Origin: Streptomyces luomodiensis
GTDB taxonomy: Bacteria > Actinomycetota > Actinomycetes > Streptomycetales > Streptomycetaceae
Reading direction: 5' to 3'
DNA: 64,000 nucleotides
NCBI RefSeq assembly: GCF_031679605.1
Contig: NZ_CP117522.1
Coordinates: 5,208,001-5,272,000 of the forward strand
Below are positions 16,356 through 24,650 of this stretch, one piece after another. The translations under genes and the position numbers were made by a program. Within the stretch, counting starts at the first letter, position 1. The number at the start of each line of letters is the position of its first letter. A model generated the notes under the pieces. The model saw only the letters and a list, made by a program, of their open reading frames with translations, ran no database searches and was not told where the DNA came from.

Positions 16356-17006
16356 ATGTCACGTCGCATCACACTCCGTCACCTGCGCAAGGTCGCCGCC
16401 GGCGCGGTGGTCGCCGTCGCCGCGTTCGGGCTGACCGCGTGCCAGGACAACGCGGACGCCGGCGAGGGCACGAGTTCCTCCGCTTCGGCCAGCGCCTCGG
16501 ACTCGGGCTCCTCCGACTCGGGCACCTCGGGCACCTCGGGGTCCTCGGGTTCCTCGGACTCGGATTCCGCCGGCTCCTCGGACTCCAGCGGCGGCAGCGA
16601 CACCTCCGGCGGTTCGGGCTCCTGCAAGACCTCCCAGCTCGCGTTCAGCAGCTCCCATGGGATGGGCGAGGGCGATCTGATCGTCAACCTCAAGAACACC
16701 GGCTCCGCCGCCTGCACCCTCCAGGGCTTCCCCGGCGTCGACCTCAAGAGCAAGAACGGCACCGTCAGCGCCACCCGCAGCACCCTCGACGCGCCGAAGG
16801 TCAGCGTGGCGCCCAACGAGGAGACCCGCTTCACCCTCCACTACCCGCCGAACGACTCCGGCGGCAGCGGCGAGACCTTCACCACCCTCGTTGTCACCCC
16901 GCCCAACGAGACCCACTCCACGTCCCTGTCCGTCAGCATCAACGTCCCCGTCACCGACGAGACCACGTCCTCCATCAAGGTCGACCCCGTCGGCACCGGC
17001 AAGTAG
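16356..17006 (+). CDS. DUF4232 lipoprotein
   Basis: 216 residues, exported and lipid-anchored. A signal peptide (HLRKVAAGAVVAVAAFG) ends in the lipobox LTAC with Cys29. A Ser/Gly/Asp-rich linker follows (about 32-88, repeated SGTSGSSGSS-like), then a beta-sandwich DUF4232 domain starting CKTSQLAF with LKNTGSAACTLQGFPGVDL, a conserved pattern containing the second domain Cys. Function unknown; members are common surface lipoproteins in actinobacteria. A hairpin terminator lies about 60 bp downstream. Confidence 0.88.
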   Translation: MSRRITLRHLRKVAAGAVVAVAAFGLTACQDNADAGEGTSSSASASASDSGSSDSGTSGTSGSSGSSDSDSAGSSDSSGGSDTSGGSGSCKTSQLAFSSSHGMGEGDLIVNLKNTGSAACTLQGFPGVDLKSKNGTVSATRSTLDAPKVSVAPNEETRFTLHYPPNDSGGSGETFTTLVVTPPNETHSTSLSVSINVPVTDETTSSIKVDPVGTGK

Positions 17007-17063
17007 GCACGCGCGGCGCGCTGACGTGATGACGCGCTGACGCAGAGATGACATCGCACCGCA

Positions 17064-17095
17064 GCGGCGCTTCCGGAACCATCCGGAAGCGCCGC
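17064..17095 (+). terminator. Hairpin terminator after the DUF4232 gene
   Basis: A perfect 13-bp stem (GCGGCGCTTCCGG) with a 6-base loop, 58 bp beyond the stop codon. Confidence 0.75.
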
Positions 17096-17270
17096 GGGCG
17101 TTTGCCGGAGTCGCCGCGGGGAGGCCCGATCACACGTTTGATTTCTTGCCTTACGACGTGCGCCCGCACCGATGTCGGCCGACCCTGGACGCAGGGCCTG
17201 CCGAGCAGCGTCCGCTCACACTCCTGGTCCAGCGCATGAGCCGGGACCGCGTTGGAAGGTGAACGTCGAC

Positions 17271-17996
17271 ATGAAGACACCCCCGATCGTCTCGCCGCAA
17301 GAGTGGGAGGCCGCACGCGAGCGGCTGCTGGTGGAGGAGAAGCGGCTGACCCGCGCCCGCGACGCACTGGCCGCCAAGCGCCGGCGGATGCCATGGGTGG
17401 CGGTGGAGAAGGCGTACGAGTTCGACGGGCCCGAGGGCAAGGCGAGTCTGCTCGACCTGTTCGCGGGCCGTCGCCAGCTGATCGTCTACCGCGCCTTCTT
17501 CGAGCCCGCCGTATTCGGCTGGCCTGACCACGCGTGCCGCGGTTGTTCCATGGTCGCCGACCACGTGGGGGACCTCGCTCACCTGCACGCCCGCGACACC
17601 ACCCTCGTCTTCGCCTCGCGCGCGCCGCAGCCGGAGATCGAGCGGGTGAAGGCCCGGATGGGCTGGACCATGCCCTGGTACACGATCACCGACGATTTCG
17701 ACGCCGACTTCGACGTGGACGAATGGCACGGCACGAACGCGTTCATCCGCGACGGCGACAGGGTGTTCCGCACCTACTTCATCAACGCCCGCGGCGACGA
17801 GGCGCTGGGGAACACCTGGAGCTACCTCGACATGACCGCGCTCGGGCGGCAGGAGACCTGGGAGGACTCGCCCGAGGGCTATCCCCAGACGGCACCGTAC
17901 GAATGGTGGAACTGGCACGACGCGTACGGCGACCCCGAGCCGGCGCCCGAGTGGCTGGCCCAAACCCGCCGAGGCCCCCGCCACCAGCCCGACTGA
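17271..17996 (+). CDS. DUF899 thioredoxin-like family protein
   Basis: 241 residues. The family signature is visible: VSPQEWEAARERLLVEEK near the start, then RRRMPWVAVEKAYEFDGPEG, and FFEPAVFGWPDHACRGCSMVADHVGDLAHLHARDT around residues 80-115. The CRGCS pair sits where thioredoxin-fold proteins carry their active-site cysteines. The role is not established; a redox activity is an inference from the fold. I chose ATG 17271 because AGGTG precedes it at a usable distance and conservation starts there, not the longer frame from 17172. Confidence 0.85.
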   Translation: MKTPPIVSPQEWEAARERLLVEEKRLTRARDALAAKRRRMPWVAVEKAYEFDGPEGKASLLDLFAGRRQLIVYRAFFEPAVFGWPDHACRGCSMVADHVGDLAHLHARDTTLVFASRAPQPEIERVKARMGWTMPWYTITDDFDADFDVDEWHGTNAFIRDGDRVFRTYFINARGDEALGNTWSYLDMTALGRQETWEDSPEGYPQTAPYEWWNWHDAYGDPEPAPEWLAQTRRGPRHQPD

Positions 17997-18088
17997 GCCG
18001 GTCGTCGGGCACCCGGGCCGGAGCGGGTGGGCACCGCCACTGAGCCCGTCGTCGGGCACCCGGGCCGGAGCGGGTGGGCGCCGCCGCG
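17995..18088. repeat. 47-bp tandem duplication
   Basis: Two copies (17995-18041, 18042-18088) differing at a few positions, starting at the stop codon of the DUF899 gene. Each copy contains GGGCACCCGGGCC and GGAGCGGGTGGGC blocks; the duplication sits between two convergent genes. Confidence 0.85.
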
Positions 18089-18166
18089 CACATCACCTGC
18101 ACACGCACACGCACACGCTTCAGGCGACCAGCCCGGCGGCACCGCTCCCTTTCTTCTTCCGGCTCC

Positions 18167-19381
18167 TCACTTACCGCTGGTGGCGCAGAGCTCCCGGTCG
18201 ACGAGGGCGTTCTTGGCCTTCTCGGTGGACTGATCGGGCGCGGAGTCGCCGGTCGTCGCCACCACGACGACCCGGCGGCCGTCGGCGCTGATGCCGTCCC
18301 GGGTGGAGAATCCGGGGATGTCCCCGCCGTGGGTGTAGTAGGACCCGCCGCAGGACAGCGGGACCTCCTGGAGCCCGAGGCCATAGCGCGCACCGGGCCA
18401 CACCGCGTCCAGCCCCTCGGCCCGCACGGTGGTCTTCATCTCGGCCAGCTGGGCCGGGCGCAGCAGCCGGCCGCCCAGGAGTGCCGAGTAGAAGCGGGAC
18501 AGGTCGGCTGTGGTACTGATCATGGCTCCGGCCGAGCCGGCCGCCGTGGGGTTGAGGGCGGTGACGTCCATCGTCGTACCGGTGCCGTAGAAGCTCGAGT
18601 AACCGTGCAGGTGGGTGCCGGCGATCCACGACTCGGTGTCCGGGGCGGAGGTGTGCCGCAGGCCCAGCGGGTGGATGATCCGCCGGGTCACCTCCTGCTG
18701 CCAGCTGCGTCCGGTCGCCTTTTCGATGATCATTCCGGCCAGGACGTAATTGGTGTTGGAGTATCCCCAGCCGGCGCCGGGCGCGAAGTTCGGCTTGTGC
18801 CGCATGGCGATCGCCACGAGCTGCTCGGGGGTCCAGGTGGTGTACCGGTCGGCCTGGAAGCCGTCCGCGGTGGTCATCTCCGGGAAGTCCGCGGTGAAGT
18901 CGTAGAGCCCGCTGGTGTGTTGCAGCAGCTGCCGCACGGTGATGTCGCGGCCGTCGTTGCCGTTGCCGGACACCGCTCCCGGCAGCCAGTGGTCCACGGT
19001 GTCGTCCAGCGAGATCCGGCCCTCGCCGACGAGTTGGAGTATCACCGTGGAGACGAACGTCTTGGTGGCGCTGCCGATCCGGAAACGGTCCCCGGCCCGC
19101 GCGGGCTGCCGCGTGGCGGTGTCGGCCACCCCGGCGGTGGCCGAGTACTGACCGCGGGGCCCGCTCGACCGGGCGACCACGCCGACCGAGCCGGTTCCGA
19201 GGATCGCGTCCACATCCTTCTGCAACGCGGCCCGGCCCGAGGCGGACGCCGCACCGGGGGATGCGGCCGAAGCCGCGGGCACCGCGACGGCGAGACCGGC
19301 CAACCCGGTCACGAGCGCCGTCGCCACGAGGCGGGAGGCGATCCGGGTCTTCGTTCGGGACGAACGCTGAGCCGATGTCAT
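18167..19381 (-). CDS. Secreted serine hydrolase (class C beta-lactamase / DD-carboxypeptidase family)
   Basis: 404 residues of the S12 serine hydrolase family. A Sec-type signal peptide (ending around ASAASP, residue 40) exports it. The catalytic motifs are complete: Ser104-Ala-Thr-Lys107, Tyr207-Ser-Asn, and His351-Gly-Gly in place of KTG. This combination is typical of streptomycete D-alanyl-D-alanine carboxypeptidases and relatives that act on peptidoglycan or on small D-amino-acid amides; true beta-lactamase activity is less likely but not excluded. Start: ATG 19381 with AAGGAG about 10 bases upstream, just before the charged N-region of the signal peptide. Confidence 0.88.
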   Translation of the reverse strand: MTSAQRSSRTKTRIASRLVATALVTGLAGLAVAVPAASAASPGAASASGRAALQKDVDAILGTGSVGVVARSSGPRGQYSATAGVADTATRQPARAGDRFRIGSATKTFVSTVILQLVGEGRISLDDTVDHWLPGAVSGNGNDGRDITVRQLLQHTSGLYDFTADFPEMTTADGFQADRYTTWTPEQLVAIAMRHKPNFAPGAGWGYSNTNYVLAGMIIEKATGRSWQQEVTRRIIHPLGLRHTSAPDTESWIAGTHLHGYSSFYGTGTTMDVTALNPTAAGSAGAMISTTADLSRFYSALLGGRLLRPAQLAEMKTTVRAEGLDAVWPGARYGLGLQEVPLSCGGSYYTHGGDIPGFSTRDGISADGRRVVVVATTGDSAPDQSTEKAKNALVDRELCATSGK

Positions 19382-19820
19382 CAGGGGACGCTCCTTGCGG
19401 TGAGTACTGGTGGCGCGATGGACATGAACGTCTGTTGATCGCCGGTGCTCGCTGCACGAGGAAGAAGCGCTGCCACCCGGACATGGCGGCCACCCGCCAA
19501 GCCCGATTGCTCTCAACAACGAGAACGTTATCAGGTATGAGATCGGTAAGCCATCGCATCGGACGTCAGGCATCGGACGTCATGCGCCGGAGGTCAGACA
19601 TGGGGGTGGGGGTCAGACGTCGGGTCGGCGGAAGCCCGAGGCAGTGCCGGGACCGGGCCGCGCGTGGCGGGCGTGAGCGAGTCGACCCGGGAAGCCATGA
19701 TGGCCGGGGACGTTGGGGGAGACGACCGTGCGGAGTTGTCGGCCCGTGCTGGGTCGGTGCGCCCACCCGGGCGGAGAGACGAGGGATTCCGGCGCGGATC
19801 GGGCGCGGCGGTGACTCCGG
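19382..19820. other. 440-bp gap, no supported gene
   Basis: Between the serine hydrolase start and the DUF7660 remnant I see no domain-bearing frame. The accessory island seems to begin around here. Confidence 0.4.
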
Positions 19821-19965
19821 TCACTCGTACCCGACTGCCGCGCTCAGCGCACGAGCGAAGAGTTTCCAGTCACCGTCCGCCAGCGGCTCCTGACCGAAGT
19901 TCGGTACCAACCCGGTGAGCCTTCGATCCATGCCGCGAGCGCCTCTAGGCAGTTCTCAAGCGTGG
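19821..19965 (-). pseudogene. Truncated, frameshifted DUF7660 gene copy
   Basis: Reading the minus strand gives TLENCLEALAAWIEGSPGWYR, then after a 1-base shift NFGQEPLADGDWKLFARAL followed by SAAVGYE and a stop. This parallels the intact 24876-25136 protein (TLEHYLEALAAWPEGSPAWYR, then HFGEEMPADDAWTLFARAL). The N-terminal half is missing and a single base is lost after the WYR codons, so the copy is dead. Confidence 0.75.
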
Positions 19966-20121
19966 AACTCCCGACGGCGGGCGTACGGCTGGCTGCACCG
20001 GAAACGGTCGGCCCGTACTCCATCGCGAGCCCGGTCGAAAGGCATCGGCGCACCCTGCGGGATCACCCAGGGGTGGGGGTAGCGCGCCCGACAACAGGCG
20101 GCGTGCCAACAGGCCCGTGCC

Positions 20122-20523
20122 TCATAGGGCGATCAGCCGCACGCGGTCATCGCAGAGCTTGGCCATGTCGTCGGTGTCGGAGGTGACTACAGCGACTGGT
20201 GGCGGCTGGCGTAGTGCTGCCTCAGCGACGGTGGCGTCGATCGCGTATGTGTGCCCGTGCAGCCCTGCCGACTTGAGTAGTTCGGCAGCTGCCTTGGCCG
20301 CCTGTTCGGTGACGGGTTCGACCTTGACCCGCGACAGAGCCCAGTTCAGCCGTGGGAGATTCACTCGCGAATGGCTGACTTCGACGATGGTGTTGGCGCT
20401 GACGACGAGATCAGCTCCCATTTCATGGAACACCTGGAACATCGCGAGAACCTTGCGGTCCTGGGCGACCCAGGCGGATAGTCCCTGGGAGTCCAGGACG
20501 ACGGTCTCAAGGTGTGTGCTCAC
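20122..20523 (-). CDS. PIN domain toxin (VapC-like)
   Basis: 133 residues forming a PIN-type ribonuclease: the acidic residues expected for metal binding are Asp11 (VVLDSQGLS), Glu48 (NTIVEVS), Asp96 (YAIDATVAE) and Asp116 (TSDTDDM). Such toxins cleave RNA when freed from their antitoxin. The GTG start overlaps the stop of the upstream ribbon-helix-helix gene (GTGA), so the pair is translationally coupled and is a type II toxin-antitoxin module. All catalytic positions are present, so the toxin looks intact. Confidence 0.85.
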   Translation of the reverse strand: MSTHLETVVLDSQGLSAWVAQDRKVLAMFQVFHEMGADLVVSANTIVEVSHSRVNLPRLNWALSRVKVEPVTEQAAKAAAELLKSAGLHGHTYAIDATVAEAALRQPPPVAVVTSDTDDMAKLCDDRVRLIAL

Positions 20524-20768
20524 GCGGCGTCCGTGTGGTCGGCACGGTCGGTGGTGCCGAAGATCTTGGCACGGGCTTCGGCCAGCTCTTCATCCGTGAA
20601 GGCGCCTTGCTCGTCCTGGTGGCGCCGCAGATCGTCACCGAGGAGCTGGTGCCTGAGCTGCCGGGCCACTGCTTCGGCCACATAGCCGGACACGTTGTCG
20701 GTGAGCTTCCTCAGCTCGGCGACCTGCTCGGTAGGCAGAGTGACGGTGATGCGCGTCGTGGCGGACAT
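20520..20768 (-). CDS. Ribbon-helix-helix antitoxin of the PIN module
   Basis: 82 residues: an N-terminal RHH DNA-binding strand (TTRITVTLPTEQVAELRKL) and helix pair ending GYVAEAVARQL, then an acidic C-terminus (EQGAFTDEELAEARAKIFG) suited to wrap the toxin. The ATG at 20768 is chosen over a longer frame because TATGCT lies exactly 6 bases upstream, implying a leaderless transcript. A perfect palindrome covers that hexamer, giving the autoregulation expected of such modules. Confidence 0.82.
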   Translation of the reverse strand: MSATTRITVTLPTEQVAELRKLTDNVSGYVAEAVARQLRHQLLGDDLRRHQDEQGAFTDEELAEARAKIFGTTDRADHTDAA

Positions 20769-20774
20769 GAGTCG

Positions 20775-20791
20775 AGCATACTGCAGTATGC
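20775..20791 (-). promoter_or_regulatory. Toxin-antitoxin operator overlapping the -10 box
   Basis: The 16-bp perfect palindrome GCATACTGCAGTATGC (20776-20791) overlaps the -10 hexamer TATGCT (20775-20780, minus strand). A ribbon-helix-helix dimer bound here would block its own promoter. Confidence 0.65.
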
Positions 20792-20873
20792 GTCCGGTCG
20801 GAGGCGGGCTGCGAACGGCTGTCCCTGTGAAAACCAAACGGTGCTCAGGCCACTGAGGTTTTCTCTCTGAAGA

Positions 20874-20965
20874 TCACTTCCAACGCTGGTTGAGGACAGG
20901 TGCGGCGCGGGTGATGTCGCCGATACAGCGGGGGCTGAGTGTGATTAGGTGACCAACGTGAAGCC
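20874..20965 (-). pseudogene. 3' remnant of a DDE transposase
   Basis: The minus strand encodes HVGHLITLSPRCIGDITRA then APVLNQRWK and a stop, which resembles the C-terminus of actinobacterial IS5-type (DDE_Tnp_4) transposases. Nothing upstream continues the gene and no terminal inverted repeats are evident. The family match is from memory of the C-terminal sequence. Confidence 0.4.
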
Positions 20966-21056
20966 TCTGGTGGTTACGGACATGATCTTGTGGTGAGACC
21001 TGTCCTACCAGTGGCTTCACGGCAGTGACTCAGGCGCACCACGACGGGGGCCAACA

Positions 21057-21602
21057 GTGCAGGAGCTCAGTTCCGCGGTCGTGCTCGTCACAGGCGTCAT
21101 GGCGTCCGGGAAGTCCACCATCGCCCAGCTGCTGGCCGAGCGGCTCCCCCGCTCCGTGCACCTGCGCGGCGACGGCTTCCGGCGGATGATCGTGTCCGGT
21201 CGCGAGGAGTTCACGCCCCAGCCGACCGCCGAGGCAGAGGCGCAGCTGCGACTGCGCTACCAGGCATCCGCTGCGGTCGCAGACCTGTACGCGCAGGCGG
21301 GATGGACGGTCGTCGTCCAAGACGTCGTCCTCGGCGAGCACCTGGATGCTTACCTAGACGCCGTGACGGCGAGGCCCCTGTATCTCGTCGTCCTTGCGCC
21401 CGGCCCCGAAGCAGTCACACGGCGTGAGGCCAGCCGCCACAAGAGCGGCTACGGCGGCCCCTGGACGGTCGACGTCCTGGACGACGTACTACGCCGGCAC
21501 ACTCCACGCCGCGGGCTCTGGCTGGACACGTCGATCCAGACACCCCACCAAACCGTGGATCAGATCCTCGCCGACCTTGCTACGGCTCGCATCGTCGGCT
21601 GA
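21057..21602 (+). CDS. Small P-loop kinase / phosphotransferase
   Basis: 181 residues. Walker A GVMASGKST (13-21) directly after a beta strand, an LRGDGFRRM segment like the acceptor region of small-molecule kinases (gluconate kinase, chloramphenicol phosphotransferase), and a VVQDVVLGEHLD strand near 86. A lid-like Arg-rich segment (VTRREASRHKSGYGG, about 120-134) follows. The substrate is unknown; antibiotic or sugar phosphorylation are both possible. The start is a GTG with a GGGGG stretch about 8 bases upstream. It lies in the accessory island beside a transposase remnant. Confidence 0.7.
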   Translation: MQELSSAVVLVTGVMASGKSTIAQLLAERLPRSVHLRGDGFRRMIVSGREEFTPQPTAEAEAQLRLRYQASAAVADLYAQAGWTVVVQDVVLGEHLDAYLDAVTARPLYLVVLAPGPEAVTRREASRHKSGYGGPWTVDVLDDVLRRHTPRRGLWLDTSIQTPHQTVDQILADLATARIVG

Positions 21603-21847
21603 GAGAGCCCATCGCGAGGTCGCTGAGAGGGCGGGCCGGATCGACCGCGGGGCGTTGGGGCAGCAGTGCCGCGCATTGGTCCCACGGCGGATCGGTCAGC
21701 CATGCCGGAAGGACGGGCGCAGGTCTTCCCGGCGATCACAGCCCGGCGACACAGCCCGGCGATCACAGAGCGCCGCAACTCCATGATCACGGAAACCTGT
21801 GCCCGCCATGCCGTCGAGGCCCCCACCTCGCCTATCCGCGCGAACTC

Positions 21848-22993
21848 TTAGGCGAAGAAGGACTTCAGCCGCTCGGCCGCGTCCGGCGCGAGGCCCACCT
21901 TCTCCATCTGCGCCGCCCCTTCCGCGATCTCTGCCGCCCGGTCGAGCATCTCGGCCTCGTAGGTGCTGATGGCCGCCGCGAGGTCACCGCTGTTCTCCGC
22001 GATGGCCTGGGCCAGCATGATGCCGTCCAGCATCGCCTGATTGGCGCCATCGCCCACCGGCGGCATCAGGTGAGCGGCGTCTCCGAGGAGGGTGACATCC
22101 GGACGGGACTGCCACCGGGTGCCGACCGGCAGGGCCTCGATATTGCGCCCGATGAGCGAGCCGGGGTCGCAGGCATTGATCAGTCCGGTCAACTCCGGCG
22201 CCCAGTCGGGGAACAGTGCGTGCAGACGCGCCACGACGTCGGCCCACTCCGCGTTGCCGAACTGCTGGCGGTCGATCCAGCCCTCGTCGGTTCGGATCGT
22301 CACCGAGACGCGGATGCTGCCGTCGCCGGACCGCTGCGCTCCGAGGTTCAGGTTGTTGCCGAGGGTCATCAGGCTGCCCGGTCCGACGAAGTCCGCTACG
22401 TGCGGCTGACGCCGATCGGCGTCAGCGATGGTCAGCTGGAGATAGGCGGACAGGTGGACCGGCTGCGCGTCCGTGAGGAGGGCGCGGATGCGGGAGCGTC
22501 CGCCGTCCGCGCCGACAAGGAGGTCGCAGTCGCACTGGCTGCCGTCGGCGAAGTACAGCCGGTAGCCGCCGGCCGGCAGTTCCTCGGTACCGGTCAGGTG
22601 ACGACCCCAGCTCATGGCACTGTCCGGCACCCTGGACATCAGCAGCTTCCGCAGAGCGCCGCGGTCGACCTCCGGCCGGGTGCCGCTGCCCGGCTCGGGG
22701 GCGTGCTCCGCCACGGTGTTGCCCCTGGGATCAAGAATGCGCAGGGACTCGCCCTCGGGCCGGGCCTCTGCCGCAAACGCGTCGGCCAGCCCCAGCTCCT
22801 CCAGGGCGCGCTGCCCTGATTCGGGGTGCAGATCGAGCGAGCCTCCCTGGGCGCGGGCGTCGAGGTCGGTGTCCCGCTCGTACACAGTGGCCGGCATCCC
22901 CTGCCGGTGCAGCATCCCCGCCAGCACCAGGCCGCCGATCCCGCCGCCGACGATGGCGATCCGCGGCCTCTTGTTCGTTTCGGTCGTGTCCAT
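21848..22993 (-). CDS. FAD-dependent monooxygenase (TetX/PHBH class)
   Basis: 381 residues of the class A flavoprotein monooxygenases. FAD is bound through GGGIGG (16-21), ERDTD at the end of the second strand, and LLGDAAHLMPPVGDGAN near 290, the GD motif. The closest functional analogues include TetX-type tetracycline-inactivating enzymes and aromatic hydroxylases; the substrate cannot be read from sequence. A GGAGGGA site precedes the ATG. It is divergent from a TetR gene with paired operators between them, so expression is probably induced by the substrate or a related compound. Confidence 0.87.
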   Translation of the reverse strand: MDTTETNKRPRIAIVGGGIGGLVLAGMLHRQGMPATVYERDTDLDARAQGGSLDLHPESGQRALEELGLADAFAAEARPEGESLRILDPRGNTVAEHAPEPGSGTRPEVDRGALRKLLMSRVPDSAMSWGRHLTGTEELPAGGYRLYFADGSQCDCDLLVGADGGRSRIRALLTDAQPVHLSAYLQLTIADADRRQPHVADFVGPGSLMTLGNNLNLGAQRSGDGSIRVSVTIRTDEGWIDRQQFGNAEWADVVARLHALFPDWAPELTGLINACDPGSLIGRNIEALPVGTRWQSRPDVTLLGDAAHLMPPVGDGANQAMLDGIMLAQAIAENSGDLAAAISTYEAEMLDRAAEIAEGAAQMEKVGLAPDAAERLKSFFA

Positions 22994-23011
22994 GCTTCCC
23001 TCCAGCTCGTT

Positions 23012-23065
23012 CCGTACAGCGTACGGAAGTTACCGTACACCGTACGGAACGATGCCGACGTACGG
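23012..23065. promoter_or_regulatory. Paired TetR operators between the divergent genes
   Basis: Two 15-bp inverted repeats of the form CCGTACA-N2-GTACGG (23012-23026 and 23033-23047), centres 21 bp apart, plus a half site CGTACGG at 23059-23065 that overlaps the likely -10 of the regulator (TACGGT, 23061-23066). Confidence 0.8.
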
Positions 23066-23072
23066 TAGTGCC

Positions 23073-23768
23073 GTGGAACTGATCTGGGAGCGTCCCGAAC
23101 CACGTGGCCGCACGGTCGCACCCGTCGATCGGCGCCGGATCGTGGCGGCCGCCATCGCCCTGGCCGACGCGGAAGGGCTGTCCGGGTTGTCGATGCGCAA
23201 GGTCGCCGCCGCACTCCAGGTCAGCCCGATGCGGCTGTACGGCTACGTCGCCACCAAGGACGAACTGCTCGACCTGATGGTCGACGCCGTCTACGGCGAG
23301 ATCGCGGCCGGACTCGGCGATCACCCTGAGCGGGAGGAGGCGCTCCTTGTGATCGCCGTCACCACCCGTGAATGCGCCCTGCGGCACGAGTGGTTCGTCG
23401 AGTTGATCGGCGGCAGGCCGCCCTTGGGGCCAAACGCTCTGACGGTGATGGAAGCCACCGCCGCCGCATTGGATCGCGCCCTTGGGCCGGACGGCGCCGA
23501 CCGCATCATGGCGGCCCTCGGCGTCTACAACGCTTATCTCGTCGGCGCCGTCCGCAACGAGGTCACCGAGCTACGCCTCAACCGGGAGAGCGGCACCGAG
23601 GAGACGCAGTGGCAGGCGTCGGTCGGCGCCTACCTCGGCCGACAGCTCGAGACCGGCCGCTATCCGACGACGGCACGCATCCTCAACGGGGAACCAGAGG
23701 GCGACCCCGCCAAGACGTTCGCCGAGGAAGTCGCGATCATCATCCGCGGCGTGACCCACACCGGGTGA
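23073..23768 (+). CDS. TetR family repressor
   Basis: 231 residues. The N-terminal helix-turn-helix reads RRRIVAAAIALADAEGLSGLSMRKVAAALQVSPMRLYGYVATKDELLDLM (about 22-71), the tetracycline-repressor type with a TetR_C-like ligand-binding domain after it. The GTG at 23073 is chosen because TACGGT lies 6 bases upstream, implying a leaderless mRNA; ATG 23052 is in frame but falls between the operators. It probably represses itself and the divergent flavin monooxygenase until a small molecule binds. Confidence 0.85.
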   Translation: MELIWERPEPRGRTVAPVDRRRIVAAAIALADAEGLSGLSMRKVAAALQVSPMRLYGYVATKDELLDLMVDAVYGEIAAGLGDHPEREEALLVIAVTTRECALRHEWFVELIGGRPPLGPNALTVMEATAAALDRALGPDGADRIMAALGVYNAYLVGAVRNEVTELRLNRESGTEETQWQASVGAYLGRQLETGRYPTTARILNGEPEGDPAKTFAEEVAIIIRGVTHTG

Positions 23769-23866
23769 CCTTGTACGCACGGGCTTCCGCAGTTCCCGGC
23801 ATTGACCGCCATATCTGGTGCGCTTCTGGCGCGGGGGACGTTAGCCGAGCCATGTCACGCGGGTGA

Positions 23867-24103
23867 TCACAACAAGTTCGAGCCGGTCAGAGCCATGAAC
23901 ATGAAGAAGCCCCGCCCTCCGAAAAGGTCTTGTGTCCGCAGACCTCCGCCCTGCGGGTTTCCGCGGCCGACGTCGACCGCGTCGCGGCCCAGGACCGTCA
24001 GCTGCTCAGCCAAGCGCTCTACCTCGGCCACGACTTCATGCGGCAGGCCGCCTACGACATGCTCGGCATCGGGGTCGTAGTCCCAGGTCCAGTTATCGCT
24101 TAC
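23867..24103 (-). pseudogene. Partner of the DUF6247 gene with a lost start codon
   Basis: The frame encodes a coherent 78-residue protein beginning VSDNWTWDYDPDAEHVVGG, with PHEVVAEVERLAEQL and GGGLRTQDLFGGRGFFMFM later, the pattern of small toxin-like proteins paired with DUF6247 genes. The first codon is GTA, overlapping the TAA stop of the upstream gene where a GTGA overlap would be expected, so one G-to-A change destroyed both the start and the TGA. No other good start lies before the conserved region. The last residues (ALTGSNLL) also look truncated. Confidence 0.6.
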
Positions 24104-24452
24104 GCGGAGAATTCGCGCTGCGCCAGGTCTGTGATCTGCCGCATCTCGGCGAGTGCGGAGTGCAGGGCCTCGTGGTCCGTTGCTTCTTCCGCTACGGCTT
24201 CCAGTTCACGCAGGCGAGCCGCGCGCGGGGGTAGCGCTCGATGGCAACGAATTCTCCCCACCACAGCAGGAAAGTGCGCAGCGGAGCGATAGTGCTCTGA
24301 GTGGCGGCTTGTTCAACCGCGCGGTCGAGGTGCTCGACGAAGGATGGCAACTGGGCGGGGGCGACCTGGGCGACCGCTGCGCGGAGCGCTGCCGGAGTGA
24401 GCGCCGGCATGGGGATGAGGGGCCCGTCGGGGGCAGAGGGCTGCTCGGTCAT
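24100..24452 (-). pseudogene. DUF6247 family antitoxin-like gene, frameshifted
   Basis: Begins MTEQPSAPDGPLIPMPALTP and continues AALRAAVAQVAPAQLPSFVEH to VAIERYPRAR. There the frame breaks and the next 15 bases lead to a stop. Shifting by one base near 24219-24224 restores ARLRELEAVAEEATDHEALH then SALAEMRQITDLAQREFSA and a TAA. One G seems to be missing in a CGGG run. A ribosome-binding site (GGAGA) precedes the ATG. Loss of either member of the pair would relax selection on the other, and both are broken here. Confidence 0.7.
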
Positions 24453-24650
24453 CGGAACGTCTCCTGGGCGGCGGTCTGCGTGATCATCGTGAGCATGGCC
24501 GTTGTTGCGGACGCTGGGCTGAGCCCACGTCCGCGCCTCGTCCGCCACACAACGCCTGACCCGTCTCGATCGCTTTGGCCCAAGTGCGATCGCGTCGCGT
24601 TACATCTTGGTGCGTCGTCGCAAGTTCCCGGAGACGCCAGTGGTCCCGAG
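24453..24650. other. Gap without a supported gene
   Basis: The minus strand shows a weakly protein-like stretch (RLRELATTHQDVTRRDRTW) but no start, stop context or recognisable family. It may be another remnant in the island. Confidence 0.3.

Noticed and set aside
17995..18088. A terminator made by the 47-bp duplication
   Set aside because: The units are direct, not inverted, repeats. GC-rich local pairing is possible but no long stem with a following T-run is present, so I list it only as a repeat.
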